A stretch of DNA of 64,000 nucleotides from Ooceraea biroi. Its lineage: Eukaryota > Arthropoda > Insecta > Hymenoptera > Formicidae. Where the stretch lies: positions 6,386,001 to 6,450,000 of the forward strand of contig NC_039519.1 in assembly GCF_003672135.1 (NCBI RefSeq). The letters run 5' to 3'. The position numbers and the translations under genes were made by a program. The notes under the pieces are model-generated. The model was given only the letters and a program-made list of their open reading frames with translations, made no database searches and had not been told where the DNA came from. Of this stretch, positions 39,405 through 51,305 are shown in pieces (position 1 is the stretch's first letter; each line of letters starts with the position of its first letter).

Positions 39405-42400
39405 CGACTATTTTTAAATCACTCGGAATATACCGACGTTTATTAGGATGCCAATGAAACGACGTAGAGAGGTAAATATTCTGAAATTTGCTCTTGGCAA
39501 ATGGCCAATAAATAATATCGCGCGAGTTTATTTTTATTAATTATTGCCGCGGTTTTTTTACGCACACCTATGCGATATACCGATAATAATTACGAGGAAA
39601 GCGATTCGTTTTAATACACGCAATGTCGAAGAACATTTTTATAATCAGGTCCAATCAGGCAGTCGCGTAAGGCTCTTTAATAAGCACGAACGCTTCTCCC
39701 GGACGGCAAAATATCAATTACGTTACGGTATTACGTTACCCTCGCGGCCGAGTCTTTGTCGAGTCTGGATCCGTGACTTTATCGTTATCCGTAACCCGAA
39801 GAATTAATCGACCAGATGGCGAGCGTCTCATTTCCAATTTACGGTGCCGCAGTTGCGGCTCGTTGACGCGGGTTTCGCCTATCGGATAAGACCGATAAGG
39901 AAGTTTTTTCCTAGGCCGGGCACGGAGATCAAAGCGCTACTGCCGGGAATCGACCACGGAGGAAAATAACGAGCAACGCGCGCGAGCCGCGCCGCTCAAA
40001 ATCAATGAACCCTGACGAGTCACCGCGTTCGGTAGGAACGCGGTTGCACAGCTACAAAAATCACGGAGATTAGAGGCATAGTAAACAGTAATATTAATGA
40101 GAGAGTGCCAGCCGCGCTGTCACGTCCGGCTATCGAACCGTCCCGAGAGCCATCGATACCACGCGCGCGAATGACGCAAGTTTATTATTCATTAACATGC
40201 CAATTAACTGCAATGTCGTGGTGTCCGGCCTCGGTCTCCTCCCCCTCCTCGTGTCCTCCGCCCCGGCACCGTCTCATAAACTTTGTACGTGACGTGTCGT
40301 TGCAAGCGCGAGCGGTGTCGTTGCGAATGTACGTATTTCATAATTTAATCGCTTCCTGGTGGCATCTGTGCACTATCGATCACTCGGCTGCGCGCGTGCA
40401 CGAGTTGAGAACCTCCCGCCGCTGCGGTTTCGATAATAATAAGACGTGTTACGTCAATTTCTGCAGCCACGTCCGCACGACATTTCCAATTCGTGACGGG
40501 CTATTAAATCGTACGGCGCACGGTTTGTAACCGAGAAATGTAATCGCACGCGCGGTACGCGCTTTGTTAAAGCCGCTTTTATCGAGTGCAACAGAGACGC
40601 TCCAGTGGTTCATTCATCCCTGGGATAATATACAATATACAAAATAGTTGCGTTTCGGATCGGAGTGTAACAGCCGGCCAGTGTCCAAGCAACGTTTCAC
40701 GCGGAGTCGAGTCGTCCTCGAGCAGAAAAAGGGGTACAAGCGCGCAGAAGTTCACAACATGAAGACCTCGTTATACCGCAGAAGAAAGAGAGAGAGAGAG
40801 GAAAGAAAAGACCAGCCAGCGGGACCGACGAAGGGAGCGCGGTTCTACGAGAGCAAAACGAGAAAAAAAGCCACGGTCCGATAACCGACCGATACCACCG
40901 CTCGCTGGAAACACAGAAAACAGAATCAACCTCATTACTTCTATCTCCTTCGTCCCGACACGCCTCTCTCTCTTTCGCTTGCTCTCCATATAAGCCGATT
41001 TCCAGGAATTCCTCGTGATCTTTGGTCCCCGTACACGCTTTAACACGTTCACCCTCGCTCCCCCTTCCTGTTACCCTCGTCGCTGCTTTGCCTCTTTCTT
41101 CCTCGGCACACCCGATACTTGTCAGGAAACCGGCGGATATCTAAACTCTTTCTCCTCTTCTCATGCGCCGCACTCTCCCTTTCCGTGCATGACGAGGAAG
41201 GAGAGGACAATCGAGAGGCGAGAAAAAGCCGGAGACGGCGGAGACAAAGTCGACGAACCGTCGATTAAGGATCTCTCGGGAGAGAGAGGGACACGAAAAG
41301 TCGAACGTCGAAGGTTGGAGGAACAGTCGCACGGGTTGACAGGACCCGTTCCGGCCGAATCTGAAAGACCCAATCTGCTCGAAAGTATCCGAATACAAAG
41401 AAAAAGGCGCACGAGACGCGGGAGATCCCCCGTGTCCGCTCGTCGCTCGTACGATAACGCCTATTCCAAAGATGGAATGATAGATACGGCCTCGAGATCG
41501 TTTCAGAGATAATAAATCGTGTTCGAGGTGAGATGTTAATCGCTGCTGCTCTCTATTAACTCAACGAAAGGTTTCTGAAACGATGTCGCACACCGTAACT
41601 GGTACATCACATATTGTACAATTAATTACATAATTAAGTAGATGATCCCTTCACTTAACACACGCGCTGACAAAGATCTTGGACGAACACGTCGCAGTCC
41701 CGACCAGTCGGTGCTTCGATATTTTCAAAGAAAAAATACCAGTAAATTGCACTGCATATCGCATCAATATTCTAATGCATCTTGTCAACGCGCCTATCCA
41801 AATGCTTTCGAAAACGCATTCACAGAAGTGCAGATTAGATAGCAGATAGTTCTAAAAAGACTAGCATCATCTGCACAAAGTATGCTTAACGATCACGTTG
41901 TGCACCCACGCTTATGATCGCCGGCCGCGATACGATTAATGCAAGGGGAGAGGAGAGAGACAGGGACAGAGAAAAAAAGGAACGGCAGATAAGCATCGAT
42001 GTGCGCTGGCATGAAACATCGCCGCCGCGCGCGCCTTTCAAGAACGAGGTAGCCGAGAGCGCGTATTTGGTCAGCGGGAGAGAGATGAGGAGGGAATTAA
42101 CGTTCTCGTGCGTTTGCGAGAAATGAAAGCGCGGGGTATCGGGCGCGAGATAAATTTTACGAGAGCCACGCCAGGGCTATCGTCGCCGTACGTACGGGCA
42201 TAGCGCATAGTTCCTCGGGAGCGCGTATCGCGATCGGTCAGCCAAGAGGGGGAGGGGGCGAGATAGAATCTTTTATTGCCTCCCTCCGCGCGGGGAGGAA
42301 CGTGTTTATATCCGCGAGCGATTGCGACACGATATGTTAATGCCCGAGCCGTGCTCTTCCCACGTGTCAGCGTGGCGCGCGGATTTCCAGCCTGTTCTGG

Positions 42401-43116
42401 AAAACACATTCCGGCTGATACACGTGACGTCTCCATCGAAGCTTTCACGAAAGTGTCGCCGGACGATGGATGGGCCGACGTAAATGTCGCGACGAACATT
42501 TAAAAAAGCGAATGTCAAATGTATCGCTGCTATTCTGATTTTTCCGTTTTTTATTGTATATGCCAGACCGGCCTGGAATAAAATAACAAACCTGTTTTGC
42601 GCCCCCTAAGCGATATTCAATGTAGAGACCCGTGGCGCTTAAGGCCGGACTCGTACTTTACGGACAGCCTTCCCCGGGAGTACACGAGCAATTCAGTAAC
42701 TTTATCGGGTCGCTATCGTTTCGTCGAGGTAACCACCATTAGCGCGGGCAATTTCCCATATAGTACATCGCCGGCGGGTTCGGGAAAACGTTACCTACGA
42801 GCTACAGCGCGGAGCAAACCACCGCGCGTCGTTATCGTTCAACGACTGATGGAATACAAATTAGGTCCGTCGACGATGTCGTCGTCGGTCTATCGTGCGG
42901 CGCGGGAGGCGACCGAAAAACGGACGTCCACGATGATATCTCGCGGCAAACAAGCTGGCACGTTAATGAGGGACGGAAAGAGAAAGGACGAGAGGAACCG
43001 TGGATAGACCGAAAGGAGGAAGGAAAACGAACCGAGCAAATACTTTGCCGACAACCCCGGATGCGTCGATACCATCTTGACATTAAGTAACCAGCCGGCG
43101 CGAGTAACTCGCGTCG

Positions 43117-43933
43117 CACAGTGGGATAAAATGCAAATCTAGCTGGACAAAACTAAAAAAAATCAATATTTTTAAATTAGTCAAATAACATAGTAAAGTA
43201 TTGTTAATACTTATATAACGCAGATTCTCTCTTAATAAGGCCAGTAAAAAAACATTCTGATGTTGTAACAACGCCCATAAAAATTAGTTTCTCAGAGTAA
43301 TTGTTTACTGGGAACGCATTGTGTCTTTGCATAATTATAAAAATATATTTTTGTAATTAAATTTTAATATTTTTATGTTTCTTTGAAAGATAAAATTACG
43401 TTCTATTATTTTATGTTATTTATTTTATTTAAATCCTTATATATTGGAAGAAATATAGTAAAAAGTAAGTATTATTTTATTGTGATTAGTATACTATATT
43501 ATTGAATAGAAAAGGGTTCATCCGGCTTCATCTAAAGAAATCATATTATGATTAGATTCTTTGTACTACATATTTTAAACATCGTAAAAACGGTGCGCTA
43601 CTTTTTGCAACTTTTGCAGATATTCTATCTTTTATGAGAGAGAGAAAGATTATTTTAAATAATATTGAAAAATATCTTTATTCATTTTGTATAAAACTTG
43701 ATATAATTCAGAAATAAAGTCTCAATCATCAACAAAAGATGTTGGCGGTCGCCCAAAGAAAAGATTTGCGAATGTTAGTAATAAAACTAAACGAAGAAGG
43801 GTTGAAGAATTAAAAAACAACATCTCAACAGAAATTATATTTGCGGCAAAAATATCATTATATGATGAGGGAAAAAGAGCTGCAGCTGATCTTAGAGTTT
43901 TGTCCAGCTAGATTTGCATTTCATCCCACTGTG
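43117..43933 (+). mobile_element. Transib-like non-autonomous element with RSS-like ends
   Basis: The element starts CACAGTGGGAT and ends with the reverse complement of a matching sequence. The inverted repeats are 38 bp with one mismatch (43117-43154 against 43896-43933). Both flanks carry CGTCG (43112-43116 and 43934-43938), a 5-bp GC-rich duplication. Each end reads CACAGTG, then 23 bp, then ACAAAACT plus one base, like a V(D)J recombination signal with a 23-bp spacer. Transib transposons are known for 5-bp duplications and RSS-like termini. At 817 bp and strongly AT-rich, it is too short to hold an intact transposase. The class is inferred from ends and duplication, not from a transposase match. 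Confidence 0.7.
43702..43911 (+). pseudogene. Open-frame remnant in the right part of the Transib-like element
   Basis: This frame has no stop for 69 codons and no clear start. It runs to a stop formed inside the right inverted repeat. The residues look non-random for AT-rich DNA: a basic GRPKKRF segment, then KTKRRRVEEL, then FAAKISLYDEGKRAAADL. The GRP-K motif plus a KRR cluster followed by an acidic/amphipathic stretch resembles DNA-binding N-terminal parts of transposon-encoded proteins, but I cannot name the family. No ATG or splice signals allow expression here, so I treat it as a fragment retained from a longer autonomous relative. Confidence 0.4.
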
Positions 43934-46900
43934 CGTCGTACGTACAAGCGATGAGTCTACATACGTCGATACTACACGTCTACGCAGGGGTGAGACCCCC
44001 TAATCGACCTGTACGCTCGTCCATACACGCTCGTCGCGCCAAGCATAGATGTCTATTAATATTTCAAGCCTTGCTTTCGGTCTTTCGCCATTTTAACGCT
44101 GCCGATTCTTGCGTTAAAAAATTCGCAAATTTTATTTAATTGTTTCGTGCACGATTTGCTAATGATTTATCAGCGCACTTATCATTCGAGGTGTCTGAAG
44201 CGTTCAAATACAACACGACACCGTTGGAAATTGACGAGAGGATGGGTCTATTTATCGTGGGGTGAATCGATTCGTTGTATCGTTTAACGACATTTCGGAG
44301 CGCACGGAATGGCGATGCAAGCGATTATTCGTCGCGCAGCGACCGCGTCCGTTAATGTATTCGACGCTCGTATCGTTTCCTCGCTTCTCGAAGCCCGTGG
44401 ACGTGCTTTCGCGTTAATGACGTATACGCAGTGTTGCCCGTGCGCCGCGGTCGGGAAGAGATATGGAACGCGTTGCGACGTAACGGATAACGCCGTTGCG
44501 CCTGCGGATCCTCTGATTTTTCAGAAGGCAATTAAAATACGCGCGTGCGCGTCTGTCGCTGATATCGATAACGGAAGTGTCGTGTCGCAGGCGCGAGCTA
44601 ATCCACTAATAATAATCCTAATCTAATCTGTAATTATGAACTAATCGATAATTATAAATCCCACCGTCGATCATTATCGCGCGAGTGTAATTTATGTCGA
44701 CAGCAACGATTTGCCTAAGCTCGCCGGTATTTCCGCAAGAATCTAATGTATCACGACGATCGAGTTGCTTTAACGCCTCTAATCAATTTATGCGTAATTA
44801 AACGGAGCACGCAGGTTGCGTTCGCCATTTCCGCTCGTGCCCTTGCGCTTTTTACTCGACGACAAATTATACCTTCCAGCCAATCGACGATCTTCATCAA
44901 CGGGTCTATCGGATCACGCTCGCGTAAGAAAACTAAACGACTCTGGACCGGACACCACATCTCGTGCACATTCTTCGAACGCGCTATCGTCGCTCGGTGA
45001 AAGCGCCGATTGTGGATTATTATGTTCCTGTCGCTGCACGCTGTGCGGGAGAGCCATCAATTTTTTCTCTCCCTCTCCCTCTCTCTGTCTCCGTTTCTTC
45101 CTCTCTCTTTCTTTCTCACGGTCTCGCGTGCGTCAACGGCTGCACTTTCTATAGCAGCCACGTGCGAAACTCCCAGGTTCTACGCTCTTTCACGACAGAT
45201 CTCGCGCGTGCACGTGGAGATTGATATCTGGTCACGAATCAGCTGTAGCCCGTGCCCGCGATACACGCACGCTCAATTCGCGAATATTAAATCTGGAGAT
45301 GACTTAACGCTGTCGCATGTACGTGTCACATACGGGGGGAGTGCAGAAAACGCTTATCCTCAAGGAACTTTCCCAACGTAGAGAGTCAAGGATACGTGTC
45401 ACGTGTTAAGTAACGTTACTTGCCTCTCCTTGTAATTTTCGTACGAATTTCTAATTAAACGTTCAGAAAACTTGGTAAATATTACCGGCACGCGAAATTT
45501 CCATTAGACGATATCATTACTCCGGAACGAGAGGATATCGGTCAATATAATTTGATAATTTAAAGCTGGCGGAGAGACTGCCCTATATTTAGCATTTCTT
45601 CGCTCCCAGCGATCAATCCAAGAATGTAACTGTGATTTAATAACAACAAACGTGCGTGTTACGCGACTCGGAGACACGTTGTTCTGAAAGCATCGAGCTC
45701 CTCAACGTCGCTTACACGTACCAATTATCAGTATGCGATCAAAATGAACGATTACGTCAAAGTAAAAGTACAAAGAACCCGTATGACTAAGCGATCGACG
45801 GAAATAAAACGGCGACTGAAAGAAAGTCGCGCGGGACCCTCGTCGACACTTTTCCGCGACAAATCTCGCGCGGCAGATTCGTATCTCGTCACGAAACGGC
45901 CGTTGCACGCGGCCCATTTGCATCGTCGGGTATTAAAGTAACAACGAAGATGCAACGGCTGCTTCTTAACATGAGCGTTATGCGACACCATTTCAAGAAC
46001 CACCATTCATTGCTCTCTCTCCCTTCCTCTCTTTGTTTTTCTCATCTTTCGCCCGCTCTCTCTCTTTCCCTCTCCGGTCATCCGATGGTCGTCGCCTCCG
46101 TCTTCCTGCCCACTTCTTGTTGTCGCTCCGATGTAACCCGCGCTTATGATTTTTATTGATCAACCGTTTTGTTTCTCGGCCGTGTGCACGTTATGTATGT
46201 ATGTGCGTGCACGCCCGGCCGAACTGGCACGCCACGCGGCACTATAATGTTGGCACGACAGAACGAATATAGAGACGGCGGACCTTAATGAATCTTTATG
46301 GGATGATGTCGTGAACTTGTATACCCTCCGGTGACTGACTGAACCCGGTCGCGCTAACCATTGGCGCGGCTCATTCGCCACTACCGAAACTCTCGGTCGA
46401 CGCTGTCGACGGGCATTCTCGTTATCGCACGCTAACGACCGCTCGAATAAATCACAGGAGACGTACAGAAATATATTCTTGTCGCCAGGCCGCAGGAGAC
46501 TGCAACAGTCCTTGCGTAGCGCAACATCCGCGCAAATACAGTGTAGCCAGAAAACTGATTTTGCGTGCGTCGTGTGTAACTTTGTCAAAGTCGATCGCTT
46601 TGAAAAATGACGGAAATGGAAACTCGCTAAATTATGCCCCGCGATAATATCTCCGGTGACTACGCCATTGCGGCGGACTGCTCATTAGCCTCGACGGTGG
46701 CGTTGCCGCGAGTTTGATGGTGGAGACGGTCGCGTTCGTGTTCGTAAAATTTGAAGGGCGTGTAGAAGGCCCGTGGGGTCCCGGGCTAGCCGCGCGTCTT
46801 GATTGTCATCAACTCGTTGCTCGTCGCGTGATATTGTCATTAGCCTGCCTAGCCGTCGTCACCCGCGCCAGTCGTGCTTGGACGCGTTTGTCGTCCCGCG

Positions 46901-47164
46901 CGCGGAAGAGACCTACTTTTAGGCTACTATCGATCCGGCTCGACCGATCGATCCGAAAATTTTTCATGGTTCGTCACCTACGCGCACGTCCGGTCCCGAA
47001 TCTATACGATCCTGAGACACGCCTAACATTAAATCGCTTGGGAATAACTACTGCGTTCACCGTTAAAAATTTAATACAAACTCGAAAATGCATCATAAAT
47101 TTGCGTCATGAATAAAAATAATTTTAATTCTTTATCGTGCATTTTTTTCTTGTAACATGATGGG
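43934..47164. other. Non-coding intronic stretch next to the hth exon
   Basis: No supported gene. CT-rich tracts lie at about 45062-45120 and 46012-46080. The first 3 kb of intron downstream of the hth donor show no further exon. Confidence 0.5.
45062..45120. repeat. CT-rich low-complexity tract
   Basis: Repeated TCTCCCTCTCCCTCTC, CTCTTTC and similar units on the plus strand. Confidence 0.75.
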
Positions 47165-47170
47165 ACTTAC

Positions 47171-47300
47171 CGGGGTCCGATGAATCCAGGCTAGCTGGCG
47201 CTTGCTGGCTGAGGGGTCCGGGTGTACCACCACTTCCGGGACTACGTGCATCGTCATTAGCACCCGCGCCGGGGTACGAAAGCGATGAAGAAGGTGGCCT
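47171..47300 (-). CDS. hth: Homothorax (Hth/Meis-family TALE homeodomain factor), one internal coding exon
   Basis: Read on the minus strand, this 130-nt exon starts in phase 0 (AGG CCA CCT) and encodes 43 residues plus one base. Key residues are RPPSSSLSYPG, NDDARSPGSGGTPGPLSQQ and SLDSSDP. I recognise this as the Ser/Pro/Gly-rich linker of insect Homothorax between the N-terminal MEIS domain and the C-terminal homeodomain; the NDDARSPG..TPGPLSQQ block is characteristic. In the family, Hth binds Extradenticle, carries it into the nucleus and acts with Hox proteins on DNA. The exon is bounded by a TATAG acceptor with a pyrimidine-rich tract and a CTAAC branch point, and by a CCCG|gtaagt donor. 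It ends in phase 1 (one G of the next codon). No stop, frameshift or unusual codon use is seen. Neither the MEIS-domain exons nor the homeobox exons were found in the window, so the gene is only partly covered. The family call rests on remembered similarity, not on a search. Confidence 0.85.
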
Positions 47301-47330
47301 CTATAACAACAAGAAAGTTAGAAATTAATA
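47301..47330 (-). other. hth: 3' splice site and branch point of the hth exon
   Basis: On the minus strand the intron ends in a T-rich tract and TTATAG just before the exon. The bases complementary to 47317-47321 read CTAAC, a consensus insect branch point, about 18 nt from the exon start. The matching donor, GTAAGT, is complementary to 47165-47170. Together these signals fix both exon edges. Confidence 0.8.
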
Positions 47331-49437
47331 TCAATTACAATTTTTAGATTCTTCTTTTCAATATGAATATTTGCCGCAATTTTTATATTCATGTACGCAC
47401 TTTGCTTTTCATTTCAACCACATTAGTTTTCATCTGATTGTCTTGCATCGCCCTTCCTCATTCTTTCTTATTTGTCTTTATTTTCTCATCCTTATGTTGT
47501 CGCTAGCTATTAATTATACATCTAGCCTATCGTCTATTGTGAATGCGAGGTCCAAAAATTTATGAGACTGAAAATCGACCACCGTTTGTCGCGAGATGCT
47601 ATCGTGACGGTTATACATATTATTTTCGCTTTTGATAGTCTTTCGTGTAAGTAAAAGTTTCTGGCTTGTGAAGCGCGTGTCACGCTAACGTGCGTTGAGA
47701 ATTTTTTCGAGCGACCACGCTGAACACGCATATACATACAAGGTGTCTTCGACGGTTCTATAGAATCACAGACACTGCCTAGACGTAGAACACGTATTAA
47801 TAAAACCGATTGCAGAAATGATCGATACTTCTTGAATGAGATACAATTAAGATTAATTGCCATTCACAATGTTCTATTTTGGCGCGCTCGGTAAAGCAAC
47901 ATTAATGATCTCAAATGATCGTGCAAAATGAACGAAACAATACAGCATTTAATTGATGTCATCAAACGTTCGAAAATAGTGCATCACGAGATAGAATGTC
48001 CTGTCACCAACAATTAACTATAATAATCTCCCATTTGGAAGCTTACGTCTATTTTACACCGTAATTTCCACAAGAAATTTTTGCAAAGACACCCTGTATA
48101 CGAGTATGTGCACGCCATTGATGGCAGCGCGTCGGGCCGATTTCGATCTCGATTAAAGACGGAGCACACGTACCTCTGCACGAAAATGCTGCCGGCATAC
48201 CTAAATAATTCGGGGGATCCCGACAAGACGCGCACGTCTTACGAATCAACAGATTTACTGGGAGCGTGGAGGAGCTCGAGCGTGCGCGCGCGACGAATGC
48301 CCGTCGTAAATATTCGATCGTTTATTCCGCAGGTGTAGCCGTGTGATAATGACGCTCGTACAAAATCATTCGCCGTAGGAGAAAAGAAATGAAACGACCA
48401 CGGCACCGTCGAGACACGCGGGGAATTGCCTTCGCGAAATGCGCCTGCAGTGTTGCAGACTGCGAGTTTGCAAACCGACTCGACGGTGTTGCAGTACAGC
48501 GAAAAATATTCTAGATTATTAGAGGATCACCTGCATCGTCCGAGTCTGACGATGGAATAAGCAGCTAAATGAACAAACTCAGCCAACTCCAGCACGAATT
48601 ACTTGGCGATGTACGAATAATGAATCGTGAGTCAATCTAAAGCAATTCGTCGCTTCGCGCTTCCAAGTGTTACATCATGGCAGACACAGAATGGTCGGGC
48701 AAAGAGGCTATTCATTGAATGATTCTTTATAACAGTCGTACGATGAACGAACGGACTGATCCCAAGAGTCGCCGGCTTTTATTTTTCGAGCACGGACTGA
48801 ATTTTTCCGGCCGTGCCACAACATCGTCGATATCCCCCGGGAAGTAACGACCAATGCGAGAGCAACTTTTTCTCGTGCCTTTTTTCAAGATTCATCAGAC
48901 AAAAAGCTATGTTTGCACGTGCCAGTTTATTGATCCCGTGCCGAGGTCGAAGGGTAAGAATTTGAAGCGGGCGAATCTCTCGATATCACGAAGCGAAATG
49001 TCTGGGTATATCACGTCTGGCCGGGCAACAATGAGTGACAGCTACTCCCACATGCTGTCATAGGCGTCATCTTCGCGATAATGTACCGACTCCCTCCCTC
49101 GATTGCTCCCTGCTCTCATATCTCGCCTGAAATCGTTACACGGTCAACTCTAGAGGATCTACTGCCGCGGAGACGTATCACGTGAATTTACTAGTTTGCA
49201 GCAGCCGAAATGGACATTCAGCAGAATTTACACGAAATGCGAGCAATTAAAAATAATAACCTAAATAGTTATTTATCGCAGATTACTAAAATACTATAAA
49301 ACAACAATAAAACATGTATATCTGATATGATGTAATTATGTATACGTGTTTTTCTGGGTCGAGAAAAATAAAATATATATTAATAAAAAGATTATAAAAA
49401 ATGTAGAATCAGAAACTTAATTTTTATCAAACGTAAT

Positions 49438-49463
49438 TTCCGTTGATTGTTCAATCAACGGAA
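49438..49463. repeat. Short perfect inverted repeat (hairpin)
   Basis: TTCCGTTGATTG, two bases, then its exact reverse complement CAATCAACGGAA. The arms are 12 bp with a 2-base loop. No T run follows that would suggest a terminator, and the function is unknown. Confidence 0.7.
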
Positions 49464-51284
49464 TCTTAAGCAAGAGCGCAATGGGCACAGGTACGTACAA
49501 TTAGAATCCTTCACTCTTCGATTTGACTAATTACTCGCGATCTTCAAGTGGCTATTTGCCCAGGGACTGTGCTGGGCCCACAGATCGCGCGAACAAGTAA
49601 ATACGAGAGTGGTAACGACCAAGGGGGACATTAATAATGCATCGGTCGTCGCCGGTCCGCTTCCTACTGGCACCCAGCGTGAAACGAGGGATCATGGTCG
49701 TCAAGGCGGATGATCTTCAGACCGTGCTCGCAATAATTGCTCCGGTGATATCATTTCAATAACACTCTCTTGAGGAACATACTAATTGTTTTAAAAAATC
49801 ACATGACAGCTGCTGTAATTCTTAAGCTCAAATATCATGAAATATCATCACTTCAAGCTGGAATTTGTTTGTCCATATCTATAAAGTTCTAATTAGTCCA
49901 ATTCTTCAACTTGCAATCTCAATCTCTAATCCATAGTCTCATACTTTAAGCTATTTAATAAATCTAATAATTTCACAAATGGTCCGTTTGGCGACTTTGA
50001 GGCCCATTCGATGAAAACGGTCGTTGAGATTTACGTTGCGCATTGACTGTGACTGACGATGTACCTTCAAAGCTGACGTCACTTCCTACTAAAGGCTGAA
50101 TCGCCGTTTTTTAAGTGGCCAGTAGGGTCCACCGCGTGACTCGTGTCGATGCAATGATAAACGGTTAACGGGTCGACGAGCTACGCGCTCTCGTTCCACG
50201 CCGTTGCCTCTCGCTCGCACGTCCGTCCCGTCCGTCTCCGTTTGTATCTGCCAGTCCGTCTACTACGGGCACTCTTAAAGCGTAATTCGACAAACCGGAT
50301 GTCTGGCCTGCCCCTTAAATAAATCAGTTGCCCGCATCTCATATTCCACCCCCGCTCGCTCATACCGTACGTTTCCTTCCCGTCGTGGAAAAATGTCTCC
50401 TCTGGACCACGAGAATACGTCCTTCGGCGGAAGTAATAGTCATCGAGGAACCCCTCGAAGAGCGATCGGCGAAATTTGCGCGGGGGAGCGAAAGTGAGGG
50501 CTCGAAGGCCGAATAACAGCGGTATTGGCGAGACCAGTTCGCGCCTTGACGCACTCGGGCATTGTTAGAGCTGTCGTAACGTTACGCGGAATGTCTCGTG
50601 AAATGTGCGACATCTCATGCGGGATGCTGCGTGCAGGACGAGTGATGAATCGGGAGTCGCTTTTAATATTCCCCATAAAGCATAGCCGGCGCGCGTTCGT
50701 CGTCATCCTCGCGAACGATAAATTATGATCACTCGCCGAATGGTGCGCATGCAAATGCGTTATACGCGTATTCGGTGATTCGGTGCATGACGCGTTCCGC
50801 GCGGAATTGCACAAGATCGCGAGGGAACGCGACTTACTCGCGGCGCGAGCAAGTCCGCGCTTTTGAATCGCCGTACGCGCGTATTAATTGGCCGTCGTAA
50901 CATAATGCCATATAATTATGCAATTAGAGGCCAAGCATTAGTCTCGCTGACTGGTTTACGGGCGAGATACGTAAATCTCCGCAATTAATTTATTGGTGCT
51001 CAAGAGCTCGAGAGGAGGCTAAGAGAACAAGACATAAACGAGGCGGACGGGTATGATAAGGACGGAGAAGACTAGCGGATCGGAGTTGGAAAGAGACGAG
51101 CGGAGCTGACTGGACGAAGATGGCGATAGATGGAGGCAGCACATTGTAAGCATGCCCATCGACTGGACCCAGATCGAGAGTCTGTGCCTTCTTGGCCGTT
51201 CCACGGAGCGAAGCGAGAGCGCTCGGAAGAGAGACGGAGATGAGCTCGTGAGAGGCAGAGCAGAAACAGAGAGAAGCTCTCTAA

Positions 51285-51305
51285 TCTCTCTCTCTCTCTC
51301 TCTCT
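51285..51305. repeat. CT microsatellite
   Basis: An uninterrupted (TC)n of about ten units. Confidence 0.85.

Larger units (their letters stand above)
24698..43116. other. Long non-coding intronic stretch
   Basis: No supported gene over 18 kb. It contains GA-rich low-complexity DNA at about 28030-28200, CT repeats at 34903-34940, GA/GACA repeats at 37588-37642, a GA run at 38436-38460 and a CA repeat at 39380-39404. It also contains a stretch of alternating purine-pyrimidine at 33141-33235. The 206-codon plus frame at 26851-27471 and others like it lack motifs or splice support. Confidence 0.5.
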
